A stretch of 64,000 nucleotides of DNA from Palsa-1033 sp963735455 (GTDB lineage: Bacteria > Chloroflexota > Limnocylindria > Limnocylindrales > CSP1-4). This document shows positions 35,804-44,153 of the stretch, in pieces. How positions within the stretch are numbered: the stretch's first letter is position 1; every line of letters begins with the position of its first letter. The notes under the pieces are model-generated. The model worked only from the letters and a program-made list of their open reading frames with translations, had not been told where the DNA came from and made no database searches. The stretch spans positions 434,001 to 498,000 of the forward strand of contig CAVTKZ010000002.1 of NCBI GenBank assembly GCA_963735455.1, written 5' to 3'. A program made the translations under genes and the position numbers.

Positions 35804-36691
35804 TCACCCGAATCGCCCGGACACGTAGTCTTCGGTCAGCTGGTTCTTGGGGTTGGTGAACAGCGTTCGCGTGGCATCGCTCTCGACCAGGTACCCAGCC
35901 CGGTCCTCGCCCATGTTGAAGAACGCAGTGATATCGCTGACTCGAGAAGCCTGCTGCATGTTGTGGGTCACGATGATGATCGTGTACTCGGCTTTAAGAT
36001 CTGACATGAGCTCCTCGACTTGGAGGGTTGCGATCGGGTCGAGTGCCGAACACGGCTCGTCCATCAGGAGGACTTTGGGCTGCAGGGCGAGCGTTCGGGC
36101 GATGCACAACCGCTGCTGCTGGCCACCCGACAGTGACGTCCCGCCGTGGCCAAGCTTGTCCTTCACCTCATCCCACAAGGCTGCCTGGCGGAGACAGCGC
36201 TCCACCAACTCGTCTTGCGCCGCCTTTCCCTTGACCAGGCCGTTGAATCGAGCCGGTGCCGCAACGTTGTCGTAGATCGACATCGTCGGGAACGGGTTGG
36301 GCTGCTGGAAGACCATGCCAATCGTCCGGCGAACCGCGGCCGGCTCGACGTCCGCGCCATAGATATCCGCCCCGAGGTAGGTGACCTCGCCTGAGCTCCG
36401 AGCGCCGGGCACCACCTCGTGCATCCGGTCCAGGCAGCGCAGCAAGGTTGACTTGCCACTCCCCGAAGGCCCGATGATCGCGGTGATCGCGTTCGACCGG
36501 AAGTCGAGGGTGACATCGCGAATCACCCTGCGAGTTCCGTACCAGGCGGAAAGGCCGCGGACCGTCATGGTCACCTCTTCGGGCACCGTCGTGCTCGATT
36601 CCTCGGGCTCCGCCACACGATCCTCCAATGTTGCGAGCTCGGTTGCCGTGAGGCCCGTGCCCATGTCCGGCTGTCCTGACTCAGTCGTCAT
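35804..36691 (-). CDS. pstB: Phosphate ABC transporter ATP-binding protein
   Basis: 295 residues from the ATG at 36691 (TGGAGG upstream, ATGA overlap with pstA). A ~50-residue acidic N-terminal extension precedes the ABC domain. Walker A GPSGSGKST, Q-loop VFQQPNPFP, signature LSGGQQQRLCIARTLA, Walker B VLLMDEPCSALDP and H-loop VTHNMQQA are all intact; the PstB-specific RCLDRMHEVVPGAR is present. It energises high-affinity phosphate uptake. Base composition here is slightly less GC-rich than in flanking genes. Confidence 0.95.
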   Translation of the reverse strand: MTTESGQPDMGTGLTATELATLEDRVAEPEESSTTVPEEVTMTVRGLSAWYGTRRVIRDVTLDFRSNAITAIIGPSGSGKSTLLRCLDRMHEVVPGARSSGEVTYLGADIYGADVEPAAVRRTIGMVFQQPNPFPTMSIYDNVAAPARFNGLVKGKAAQDELVERCLRQAALWDEVKDKLGHGGTSLSGGQQQRLCIARTLALQPKVLLMDEPCSALDPIATLQVEELMSDLKAEYTIIIVTHNMQQASRVSDITAFFNMGEDRAGYLVESDATRTLFTNPKNQLTEDYVSGRFG

Positions 36692-37572
36692 CGCGCGCCT
36701 CCAGCTAGGCGTCGGCGCGCCGTGAGCCAACGGCCGACCAGGTTGAACCCGAAGACGATGAGGATGAGTAGCAGGGCTGCGCCAAATGCCCGGTCCCGGG
36801 CCGACGCGAACGCGGAGTTGAGTGCGTTCCGGTAGATGAGCAGGGGCAATGCCTGCATGGGCTGGTTGAGGTCAAGCGTGAAGAAGTTGTTCCCGAGCGA
36901 TGTGAAGATCAGAGGCGCCGTCTCACCGATGGCCCGGGAGACACCCAGGAGGATTCCGGTAACGATACCGGAGAGCCCGATCGGAACGAACACCGAAAGG
37001 ACGGCACGCCAGCGCGATAGTCCGAGCGCCCGGGCGCCCTCGGAAAGCGGACGGGGCGTGAGCCTCAGGATCTCCTCAGCCGATACGGTCACAACTGGCA
37101 ACATCACGATCGCCAGGGCCAGGGAGCCTGCGAGGCCCGAGAAGTGCCCCTGGGTAACGACCACGGTCGCGTAGACAAAGATGCCCACCACGATCGATGG
37201 CAGGCCGGCAAGTACGTCGATGAGGAACCGGGCGGCACGCGCCAGCCCGCCGCCGACCTCGATGGCGAAGATTGCCACGGCGAGGCCGATCGGCACCGCG
37301 ATCAGCGACGCGAGGCCGGTCATCTCGAGGGTGCCTACGAGTGCATTCCGGACCCCGCCACCGGTCGCGCTGAGGTCGGACGGGGGATCCTGGATCAGGA
37401 AGTCCAGGCTCAACAGGCTGTGGATCCCATTGACGAAGATGTAACCGAATACCGCCACGAGGGGAATCAGCGCCAGGATCAACGCCAGCACGGCGAGGGC
37501 GACGAAGACGTTCGCCTTGAGGCGGCGACCGCTGCTCGTCGGCACGAACGCGGCGGCGGAGCTAGAAGCCAT
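36688..37572 (-). CDS. pstA: Phosphate ABC transporter permease PstA
   Basis: 294 residues with six membrane segments. The BPD motif is seen around LSEGARALGLSRWRAVLSVF, and IGETAPLIFTSLGNNFF is characteristic of PstA. Start at the ATG at 37572, overlapping the pstC end by 11 bp; stop overlaps pstB by ATGA. Together with PstC it forms the phosphate channel. Confidence 0.95.
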   Translation of the reverse strand: MASSSAAAFVPTSSGRRLKANVFVALAVLALILALIPLVAVFGYIFVNGIHSLLSLDFLIQDPPSDLSATGGGVRNALVGTLEMTGLASLIAVPIGLAVAIFAIEVGGGLARAARFLIDVLAGLPSIVVGIFVYATVVVTQGHFSGLAGSLALAIVMLPVVTVSAEEILRLTPRPLSEGARALGLSRWRAVLSVFVPIGLSGIVTGILLGVSRAIGETAPLIFTSLGNNFFTLDLNQPMQALPLLIYRNALNSAFASARDRAFGAALLLILIVFGFNLVGRWLTARRRLAGGAR

Positions 37573-38545
37573 GCCGCTGACCTCCCGTGAAGCGATTGCG
37601 GATCGCGATCGCTGACGCGTTCACGATGACCGAGATGACCAGGAGGACCGTGCCCAAGGCGATCAACGCCTCCGGATGGAGCGTCTCGGTTGCTTCGTTG
37701 AATTCGTTGGCAATGACGCTGGCCAGGGTGAAGCCGGGGGCGAAGATCGATTTGCCGATGTTGTCGGAGTTCCCGATCACCAGGGTGACCGCGATCGTTT
37801 CCCCGATCGCGCGCCCAAGGCCGAGCACCACCGCCGCCAACAAGCCTGCCCGCCCGATCGGCAGCGTCACGGTCCGGGCCACGTCCCAGCGGGTACCGCC
37901 GAGGGCCAGCACCGCCTCACGTTGGAGGCGTGGTGTCGAAGCATAGACCTCGCGGGTGACGGCCGACACGATCGGAATCGTCATCACGGCCAGGATGACT
38001 CCCGCGACGAAGTAGCTGGAGCCGGGGGTGGGCGGACCGAAGAACGGGATGATCCGACCCAGAGATCCTGCGACCGCCTCTTCGAACGGACGCATCGCGG
38101 GCACCAGGACCAGCAGGCCCCACAGCCCGTACACGACCGATGGCACGGCTGCCAGCAGGTCGACCGCGATCCCCAACGGCGCTCGTAGCCGCGCAGGCGC
38201 CAATTCGGTCAGCAGGAGCGCAATCAGGACGGACACTGGAACCGCGATCACCAGCGCGATCAAGCTCGTCAGGAGGGTGCCGTAAATGAATGCCCACGCG
38301 CCATAAACGGTGAACGACGGCTGCCACACGGAACCCGTGACGAAGCCGATGATCCCGAACTTCTGGTAGACGGGTGAGGCGCTGGCGAAGCTCTCGAACA
38401 TCATTACGCCCAGGACCACGGTGATCCCAAGCGTCAGCGTCGCGAGGATTGCCCGGAAGGTGAGGTCACCCGTCCACCGTCGGCGCCGGAACGCCGCGAT
38501 GGTCATCGCGGCCGGCGCCTCGGGGGGTCGAGTCGAGTCAGTCAT
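37562..38545 (-). CDS. pstC: Phosphate ABC transporter permease PstC
   Basis: 327 residues, six membrane segments after a cytoplasmic N-terminus. FGIIGFVTGSVWQPSFTVYG, VPSVVYGLWGLLVLVPAMRP and the permease loop REAVLALGGTRWDVARTVTL with GRAIGETIAVTLVIGNS fit PstC. ATG at 38545. A strong stem-loop separates it from pstS upstream, which probably sets the expression ratio. It overlaps pstA by 11 bp. Confidence 0.95.
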   Translation of the reverse strand: MTDSTRPPEAPAAMTIAAFRRRRWTGDLTFRAILATLTLGITVVLGVMMFESFASASPVYQKFGIIGFVTGSVWQPSFTVYGAWAFIYGTLLTSLIALVIAVPVSVLIALLLTELAPARLRAPLGIAVDLLAAVPSVVYGLWGLLVLVPAMRPFEEAVAGSLGRIIPFFGPPTPGSSYFVAGVILAVMTIPIVSAVTREVYASTPRLQREAVLALGGTRWDVARTVTLPIGRAGLLAAVVLGLGRAIGETIAVTLVIGNSDNIGKSIFAPGFTLASVIANEFNEATETLHPEALIALGTVLLVISVIVNASAIAIRNRFTGGQRHGF

Positions 38546-38564
38546 TGGTTCGTCCTGGTGGGCA

Positions 38565-38615
38565 ACGAACGAGCCGCGCCCGGGGCAAGGCTCGCCCTGG
38601 GCGCGGCTCGTTCGT
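38565..38615 (-). promoter_or_regulatory. Large intercistronic stem-loop between pstS and pstC
   Basis: A perfect 17-bp stem (38565-38581 with 38599-38615) around a 17-nt loop that can itself form a short helix. No T-run follows on the minus strand, so it is more likely an mRNA-stabilising 3' structure for pstS or a Rho-type partial terminator than an intrinsic terminator. Confidence 0.75.
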
Positions 38616-38620
38616 GCGTG

Positions 38621-39817
38621 CTACGGGAGGAGGGGCGTTCCAGCCCAGTTGATCGACTTGACCGCGGCCTCGTCCTGGGCGAGCAGGTTCGCGGGGAGCG
38701 CGCCGTAGTCGAGTGGCGCAGAGTCGGCCTGGCCGTCGTGGATCACCCACCAGATGAAGTCCACGAGGCTGTTCGCACGATCCTGGGTCTTGAGCACCTT
38801 GGACAGGTCCTTATAGACGATCAGCCAGGTTGCACCCGCAATGGGATAGCCCTGGGCTGCGCCCGTGTTCACGAGGTTGAACCGGAGGTCGGGCGGGAAC
38901 GACGCCAGGTTTGCGGCGGCGGCCACAGCCGGCAGGGTTGCCGTGATGTAGTTGCCGCTCGAGTTCTGGACGTCTGCGAACTGGATCTGGTTCTGGATGG
39001 CATAGGCGACGTCGATGTAGCCTACGCCTCCGTCTGTTGACTTGATGCCCTGGGTCACGCCTTCATTGCCGCTGGCGCCCTGGCCGACCGGCCAGGCCAC
39101 CGTCTTGGCGGCCGACTTCGTCGGGTCGCCGGCGCCGACTGTTGTGACCCAATCCGGGCTCACGGCCGTCAGGTAGTGGGTAAAGATGCTGGTCGTCCCC
39201 GAACCGTCGGAGCGATGGACGACGCTGATGGCCGTGCTCGGCAGGCTCACGCCGGGGTTGGCGGCGGTCAGGGCCGGGTCGTTCCAGCTCGTGATCTTGC
39301 CCAGGAAGATGCCGGAGATGATCGCCGGTGTCATCTTGATCGGGCTCGCGAGTCCGGTCAGGTTGTACGCGACGACGACCGCACCGAACGTCACCGGAAC
39401 CTCGACCGGCGCGCCATTCGCGGCCGCAGTCGCAATCTCGGAGTCGGCGAGGTAGGCGTCGGAGGCGCCGAAGTCGACGGTGTTGGTCTGCCAGTCTTTG
39501 ACGCCGGCTCCGGAGCCCACCGACTGGTAGTTAACCTGGACGCCGCACTTCGTGTTGTAATCGCCGGCCATCTTCAGCAGCAGTGGATTGATGAACGTCG
39601 AGCCGGCTCCGCTCAGCGTGCCATCTCCCTTGCTGCAGCGATATGTCATCGCTGCCGCGCTCTCGGGCGCGGACGATGCCGCTCCTGACGAGACGGGCGC
39701 GCTCGACGGCGGCGGAGCGCCCGTCGCGGGAGCTGGCGTAGTCGATCCGGAGCAGGCGGCTAAGGCCATCGTCAAGGCCAGGGCCATCGCGCCGAAGCGC
39801 CGAATTCCGATCGTCAA
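38621..39817 (-). CDS. pstS: Phosphate-binding lipoprotein PstS
   Basis: 398 residues. Lipoprotein signal MTIGIRRFGAMALALTMALA then AC (lipobox LAAC), and a Pro/Ala/Ser linker. Phosphate-binding loops: GAGSTFINPLLLKMAGDY, YQSVGSGAGVKDW, DFGASDAYL and HRSDGSGTTSIFTHYL. GAGGAGG precedes the ATG at 39817. It is the first gene of the pst operon; a three-unit Pho box lies 81-113 bp upstream. It captures phosphate at the outer face of the membrane. Confidence 0.96.
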   Translation of the reverse strand: MTIGIRRFGAMALALTMALAACSGSTTPAPATGAPPPSSAPVSSGAASSAPESAAAMTYRCSKGDGTLSGAGSTFINPLLLKMAGDYNTKCGVQVNYQSVGSGAGVKDWQTNTVDFGASDAYLADSEIATAAANGAPVEVPVTFGAVVVAYNLTGLASPIKMTPAIISGIFLGKITSWNDPALTAANPGVSLPSTAISVVHRSDGSGTTSIFTHYLTAVSPDWVTTVGAGDPTKSAAKTVAWPVGQGASGNEGVTQGIKSTDGGVGYIDVAYAIQNQIQFADVQNSSGNYITATLPAVAAAANLASFPPDLRFNLVNTGAAQGYPIAGATWLIVYKDLSKVLKTQDRANSLVDFIWWVIHDGQADSAPLDYGALPANLLAQDEAAVKSINWAGTPLLP

Positions 39818-39897
39818 TGTGAATCCTCCTCGACAACGCGTCAGTTACAGGGCGACGCGTGGCCTCCTGCCTGGTTGACGTCGCCCAGCGTGGAGTT

Positions 39898-39930
39898 GAC
39901 CGGTTAACGCCTAGTGACCGCGCCGTTAAC
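39898..39930 (-). promoter_or_regulatory. Pho box upstream of pstS
   Basis: On the minus strand, GTTAAC (39930-39925), GGTCAC (39919-39914) and GTTAAC (39908-39903) are in exact 11-nt register, the same architecture as the box at 14011. The first unit overlaps the stop codon of the upstream regulator gene. It is the probable target of the PhoB/RegX3-type regulator. Confidence 0.75.
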
Positions 39931-40694
39931 GTCGAACCGACGGTGGGTCGTAGCGATAGCCCAGGCGGGCCACGGTCACGAACAGCTGGGGCGCCGAGAC
40001 GTCCTGCTCGATCAACGCCCGCAGGCGCCAGATCGTCACGTCGATCATCCGCAGCGAGACGTCGTTGCCGGGCCAGGCCTCGAGGAGCTGCCGCCGGCTG
40101 AACGCCTGGCCGGGTCGGTCGATCAGGAAGCGCAGGAGCTCGAAGTCACGCGGCCGGAGGTGGTGGGCAGCTCCCCGGCGCCAGAGGATCCGGGCGCAGC
40201 AGGTCCAGCTCCGCCTCGGGACCGACCCAGACCAGGTTGGCGTCGCCGTGCCCCGCGCCGGGCTGGCCGGCAATCATCAACCGGGTCCGGACCTCCAGTG
40301 GATCGGCCGCCAGGTCGATCGCATCGTCAAAGCCGAGCTCGAGGGCATGCAGCCGGGCCGCCATATCGTCGTGCTCGCTTAGGGCCACGAGGCGCAGGCC
40401 GGATCGGAGCTCGCGCTCCCGGGCCGCGAGCCGCATCTCGGCCCGCCCGGCCGGTGGGCAGACGAGGATCAGCATCCGGGGCGGCTTGAGCCTGAGCGCC
40501 GCGACGAGCGACTGCCGGTCGCCCACGACGACGAACCCGGTTCCGGGCAGGAGATCCGTCAGCCAGCGCTCTCGATTCCGGTCGGCGAGGGCAACCCAGC
40601 CCTCGAGCGGAGCTCCCCGGGTCCGCGAATTGGCCGGGCGAGACGCGCGTCGGGCGCCTCGGCCGGGGATCTCGGCGAGCGGTTCGACGGCCAT
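39926..40694 (-). CDS. Atypical OmpR-like winged-helix regulator, receiver lacks phosphoacceptor Asp, one frame change
   Basis: N-terminal part (40694 to ~40200): a receiver-like fold (GTGFVVVGDRQSLVAALRLK, then ALELGFDDAIDLAADPLEVR), but the strand that should end in the phosphorylated Asp reads MLILVCPPAGR, so no acceptor is present. Near 40200 one extra C shifts the frame; the +1 frame continues RILWRRGAAHHLRPRDFELL, then IDVTIWRLRALIEQDVSAPQ and VARLGYRYDPP, a complete OmpR-type DNA-binding wing ending at 39926. The corrected protein has about 255 residues. It stands directly upstream of pstS on the same strand, and its stop codon overlaps the Pho box. It probably acts as a phosphorylation-independent regulator of pst or of itself. 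Confidence 0.65.
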
Positions 40695-40860
40695 CGCCGT
40701 TCAGCGTGGGACGAAGCCATTAACGCCCTGTTGCCAGCACGTTGCGTCCTGGCGCTTCGGACTGATCGCCGGTCTCTGGTCGCCGGCCGGATGTCCTGAC
40801 GTTGACGACGGCTAACCCTCCAGGCCTGGCGCGATAACATTCGGCGCCGACGATGAGCCC

Positions 40861-41106
40861 ATGGACAGACACCGGCTTCGCATGATCGGTACCTGGCTGG
40901 CCATCATCGGCGGGCTTGGCCTCGCGGGCGCCGGCCTCTTCGCCCTCAAGGAATGGATCGAGGAGGCGCAGCGCGAGTTCGTGGCCGCCCCCCTCTGGCC
41001 CCGGCCCGACGGCAGCGTCTCGAGTCGAGCCCGGGCCCAGAGCTTCGATGCCGTCTGGGACCACGATGAGGAGCTCCAGTCCGTCGGGGCGGGCCGGGCC
41101 GCCTAG
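40861..41106 (+). CDS. Small single-pass membrane protein
   Basis: 81 residues: MDRHRLRMIGTWLAIIGGLG then LAGAGLFALKEW, one N-terminal membrane helix, and a short charged tail ending in an acidic segment. A TAACAT box at 40835-40840 could drive it with a short leader. It is divergent from the atypical regulator and 94 bp upstream of the first TMP-kinase-like gene. No family recognised; moderate doubt that it is real. Confidence 0.5.
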   Translation: MDRHRLRMIGTWLAIIGGLGLAGAGLFALKEWIEEAQREFVAAPLWPRPDGSVSSRARAQSFDAVWDHDEELQSVGAGRAA

Positions 41107-41187
41107 CCCGGGCACCCTGCTGAGTCGTCGGGCCGTTTGGGTTCGAGCCCGGCGGAGGGTCCAGAACAACCACGACGACGAGCGACC

Positions 41188-41193
41188 TATCAT
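41188..41193 (+). promoter_or_regulatory. -10 box of a likely leaderless promoter for the first kinase gene
   Basis: TATCAT, 6 nt before the ATG at 41200; no ribosome site is present. It fixes the start of the TMP-kinase-like gene. Confidence 0.55.
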
Positions 41194-41199
41194 CGAGCC

Positions 41200-41898
41200 A
41201 TGCCCATTGACCCCGGGGAGATGCCTGGACCATCGCTCCGACACGGGCTGCTGATCGTCGCGGAGGGCCTCGACGGATCGGGCAAATCGGCGACGATCGA
41301 GGGCCTGGCGGGCTGGCTCGAGCGCCGCGGCCGAAAGGTTCGGACGGTGGCCTGGCTGCCATCCAGGCTGGTTCGGCGCGCTGCGGCCGACCCCCGCTCC
41401 CGGATGGCCCTGACGCCGCGTGTTGCGGCGCTGATGGCCGCGGCCGACGCCCAACGCCGGGTCGGGCTGAAGGTCGCCCGATGGCTTGCCCGAGGCGACG
41501 TGGTCCTCGCCGACCGCTATGCCTGGACAGCGATCGCGCGCGAGGTTGCTCGTGGTCTGGAGCTCGACTGGTCGATCGAGCTGCATCGCACGCTGCCGGC
41601 CCCGGACCTGATCCTGTTCCACCGAGGCGAGGCGGGCTCGTCGGTCGAACGGGCCCTGTCGGCCCGCCCGTCCTCGGTTCGCTCGGCCGCTGTCGGGGCG
41701 GCCTATGGCTCCTTCGTCGAACGGCTCCTGGCTGCCTTCGAAGCGCTCGTCAGTCGCGGCGCCGACGGCCGGGGCACGCCCTGGCCGACGCGGATCGTGA
41801 CCATCGACGCCCGGGCAGATCCGGCTGCCAACGCGATCGTCGCCCGGGCTGCCGTTCGGACGATCCTCGAGTCCGCCCGCCCCGCCGGTGCCGGGTGA
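41200..41898 (+). CDS. Thymidylate-kinase-like P-loop protein, copy 1
   Basis: 232 residues from the ATG at 41200. Walker A EGLDGSGKSATIEGL is canonical; VVLADRYAWTAIAREVARGL matches the DRY/H motif of dTMP kinases, and PAPDLILFHRGEAGSSVERA the LID region, though the usual LID arginines are sparse. GTGA overlap with a second, diverged copy. Only this pair is seen here, so it is unclear whether either is the housekeeping Tmk. The surroundings are polyphosphate and phosphate genes, and a polyphosphate- or nucleotide-kinase side role is possible. Confidence 0.75.
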   Translation: MPIDPGEMPGPSLRHGLLIVAEGLDGSGKSATIEGLAGWLERRGRKVRTVAWLPSRLVRRAAADPRSRMALTPRVAALMAAADAQRRVGLKVARWLARGDVVLADRYAWTAIAREVARGLELDWSIELHRTLPAPDLILFHRGEAGSSVERALSARPSSVRSAAVGAAYGSFVERLLAAFEALVSRGADGRGTPWPTRIVTIDARADPAANAIVARAAVRTILESARPAGAG

Positions 41899-42584
41899 AG
41901 GCGGCCGTGGCCGGCGACCACGGTGCTCCGGCCGGCCCGAGCCGCCATGGCCAGCCGGGCCTGTTCATCGTCCTCGAGGGGATTGATCGCGCGGGCCGCT
42001 CGACCCACGTCCGGCGGCTCGAACAGCAGCTTCGCTATCGCGGCCGAGGCGTCACCCGGACCAGCCTGGCGACTTCGATCCTGACCGCCAAGGCGATCCG
42101 GGCGGCGAAGCGCGAACGGCGGATGGATCCGGTCGAGACGGCCCTCCTCTATGCGGCCGACCTTGCCGAGCGGATCGAGCAGGTGATCCTGCCCTCGCTG
42201 CGGGCCGGCCTGGTGGTCCTCGCCGACCGCTACGTGTACACGCCGATGGCCCGGGCGGCAACCCGTGGCGTCGATCCCGAGTGGCTCGATTGGCTCTTCT
42301 CGTTCGCGCCGGCGCCCGACCTGACCCTCCTGCTCGAGGTCGACGCCGAGACGGCCCTTGCCCGCCAGGGCCGGCAACGGCTCGACCGCTACGAAGCCGG
42401 CATGGATCTGGGCCTGTCGTCCGATGCCCTGGAGAGCTTCCGCCTCTTCCAGGACCGCCTCCATGCCTGGTTCGAGCTGCACGCGGGTCGCTACAACTTC
42501 ACCCGGATCGAGGCGCGCGGGACGCCGGACGCGGTCGCAGCCCGGATTGAGCCCGTGCTCGATGCCTTCCTCGGTGGCCGATGA
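41895..42584 (+). CDS. Thymidylate-kinase-like P-loop protein, copy 2, Walker lysine replaced
   Basis: 229 residues from the GTG overlapping the previous stop. GLFIVLEGIDRAGRSTHVRR aligns with Walker A, but the invariant Lys of GxxxxGK(S/T) is Arg (GRS). The rest is well kept: VVLADRYVYTPMARAATRGV, APDLTLLLEVDAETALARQG and the LID-like RQRLDRYEAGMDLGL. Loss of the Walker Lys usually cripples phosphoryl transfer, so it may be a regulatory partner of copy 1, forming a heterodimer, or have altered chemistry. Its ATG-side overlap with the metallophosphoesterase gene (ATGA) suggests a four-gene operon. Confidence 0.75.
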   Translation: MKAAVAGDHGAPAGPSRHGQPGLFIVLEGIDRAGRSTHVRRLEQQLRYRGRGVTRTSLATSILTAKAIRAAKRERRMDPVETALLYAADLAERIEQVILPSLRAGLVVLADRYVYTPMARAATRGVDPEWLDWLFSFAPAPDLTLLLEVDAETALARQGRQRLDRYEAGMDLGLSSDALESFRLFQDRLHAWFELHAGRYNFTRIEARGTPDAVAARIEPVLDAFLGGR

Positions 42585-43446
42585 AGCCCGTCCGAAATCG
42601 TCCACCTGTCCGACTTCCACTGCGACGGCAGCCCGGAGCTTCGGGCGGCCCTCGCCCGGCTCGTCGACCAGGCGATCGAGTGCGACCCCGACCTCGTCGT
42701 GGTGACCGGCGACCTGAGCGCCGACGGCCGGCCAGCCGAGCTCGACGCTGTCGCCGCTGGAGCTCGAGCGATTCGGTCCGATCCCACGGGTGGTGGTGCC
42801 CGGGAACCGCGATCTCGTGCCGTCGGTCGGACCGCCAGGCGAAGCCCGGCCCCTGCCGGTTGATTCGGACCTCGACTTCTTCCTCGCCCTCGAGCCAGCC
42901 CTGGGCTTCGGCTTCGACGACGGTGCGGCCGGGCAGGCTCGCCCAGATGTCGATCCCGAAGACCGCTTCGCGAGCCGGTTCGGTCGCCTGGATGCCCGCT
43001 TCGCCACGCCGGGAATCCAGCTGGTCGGGGTCAATTCGACGCCCCGCCTGCGGCCGGCCGAGCTGGAACGCGCGGCCCGCCGGCTGCGCCGCTCGCCCGA
43101 GGGGGCCCTCCGGATCTTCGTCCTCCATCACGGCCTCTTGCCGGTCCCGGGCCGCAAGCTGCGCGAGGGTGACCTGGCCAACCGCGCCGGCGACCTGCTG
43201 GCCCTGCTCCTCGAGCTGAAGGTGGACCTGGTCCTCCACGGCCACATCCACCGGGCCCACGCGTGGCTCGTTTCCGACGGGCACCACCAAACCGTGGTCG
43301 CCGGTGCCGGCGCCCTCGTCAACGACGGCCGGCGGGACGCCAGCTTCAACGAGATCCTGGTCGAGGATGGCAGACTGGAGGTCCGCCGCCGATCGGTCGC
43401 GACCGGCGAGCCAAGCCTGCTCTTCCAGACGAGCCGACCGGGTTGA
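42581..43446 (+). CDS. Metallophosphoesterase, two frame changes
   Basis: Calcineurin-like phosphoesterase. The ATG at 42581 overlaps the kinase stop, but after MKP one extra base shifts the frame. The +1 frame has SEIVHLSDFHCDGSPELRAA and DPDLVVVTGDLSADGRP (Asp-x-His and GDLS metal ligands). Near 42755 a second extra base shifts it, and LELERFGPIPRVVVPGNRDL, IFVLHHGLLPVPGR and LVLHGHIHRAHAW (GHIH) follow to 43446. All metal ligands except the usual His in GNHD (here GNRD) are present. Corrected length is about 287 residues. Broad phosphodiesterase or phosphatase activity is expected; the substrate is unknown. Confidence 0.75.
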
Positions 43447-43468
43447 CCTCAGCCAGGAGACGAGATCG

Positions 43469-44140
43469 ATGGCCAAGACCGAAACGAAGCAAGGGCAGCC
43501 GGCTCGGCGGGCTGCGACCCGGGCCTTCGAACGGGCCTGGAAGCTCCTCGGCCGGCTCGAGAAGCGGCTCGCGGCTGCCCGGGAAGAGGAGGCCAAGCGC
43601 CGCCGGCAGCTGGCCGCCGCGACCGGCGACGAGATCGCCCGGCGGCAGGCCCAGGTTGACGAGGCCAGCGCAAATGCGGCCCGCGTCGCGGGCCTGCTGA
43701 CCGAGCTGTCCGAGATGATCGCGGCCAACGCCCGGGCGCAGGCCGGCCAGACCGTCAGCGACTTCGCCCACGCCGCGGCCGATGCCGTCCGTGACGAGGC
43801 GCGGGCCCAATCGGCAGCGGACGCCGCCCGAGGCGGCACGCGGCCGGCCAGGGACGCAGGTGCCCGGCCGGCGGCAGCCAGGCCCGCCACGGCGGCGACG
43901 GCTGCAACTGCGAAGCCGGCAGCCCGGCCCGCCGTCGCTCGGCCCGCCAGCGCACGGCGGGCGCCGGCCAAGCCAGCGGTGGTCACGTCCGCCACGATCA
44001 AGCCGGCGGCGGCCAAGCCCGTGACGGCCACGAAGCCGGCGGCGGTACCGTCGCCGGTCGGGCGGTCGACGCCCGCTCGACCGCGCCCACGGAGGTCCCT
44101 TCAATCCGGCACGCCCGACCCCGACGAGTCCAGCAGCTGA
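43469..44140 (+). CDS. Histone-H1-like / granule-associated basic protein with Ala-Lys-Pro tail
   Basis: 223 residues from the ATG at 43469 (CAGGAGA upstream). Residues 15-105 are a charged coiled-coil-like helix (RAFERAWKLLGRLEKRLAAA). Residues 120-215 are a low-complexity Ala/Pro/Arg/Lys tail with repeated AxKPA units, resembling histone H1 or the tail of PHA-granule phasins such as PhaF. Such tails bind DNA or polyanions. Its stop lies in a stretch whose +1 frame continues Pro/Ala-rich into the Ppx/GppA domain downstream, so the two may originally be one protein. Beside polyphosphate genes, polyphosphate binding is an attractive but untested idea. Confidence 0.65.
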   Translation: MAKTETKQGQPARRAATRAFERAWKLLGRLEKRLAAAREEEAKRRRQLAAATGDEIARRQAQVDEASANAARVAGLLTELSEMIAANARAQAGQTVSDFAHAAADAVRDEARAQSAADAARGGTRPARDAGARPAAARPATAATAATAKPAARPAVARPASARRAPAKPAVVTSATIKPAAAKPVTATKPAAVPSPVGRSTPARPRPRRSLQSGTPDPDESSS

Positions 44141-44153
44141 GGCGGCCCCCGCC

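Noticed and set aside
40719..40751. Possible further Pho box before the atypical regulator (TTAACGCCCT, then GTTGCC and GTTGCG in 11-nt steps), and a weaker pair at 40801-40817
   Set aside because: Only one unit matches GTTNAC-like bases well; kept out of the feature list because it is much weaker than the boxes at 14011 and 39930.
41110..41163. tRNA-like 3' half (GGGTTCGAGCCC followed by a CCA-like end)
   Set aside because: The T-stem does not pair with a 7-nt loop, and only about 50 nt fit between possible acceptor halves; no D-arm or anticodon arm is present.
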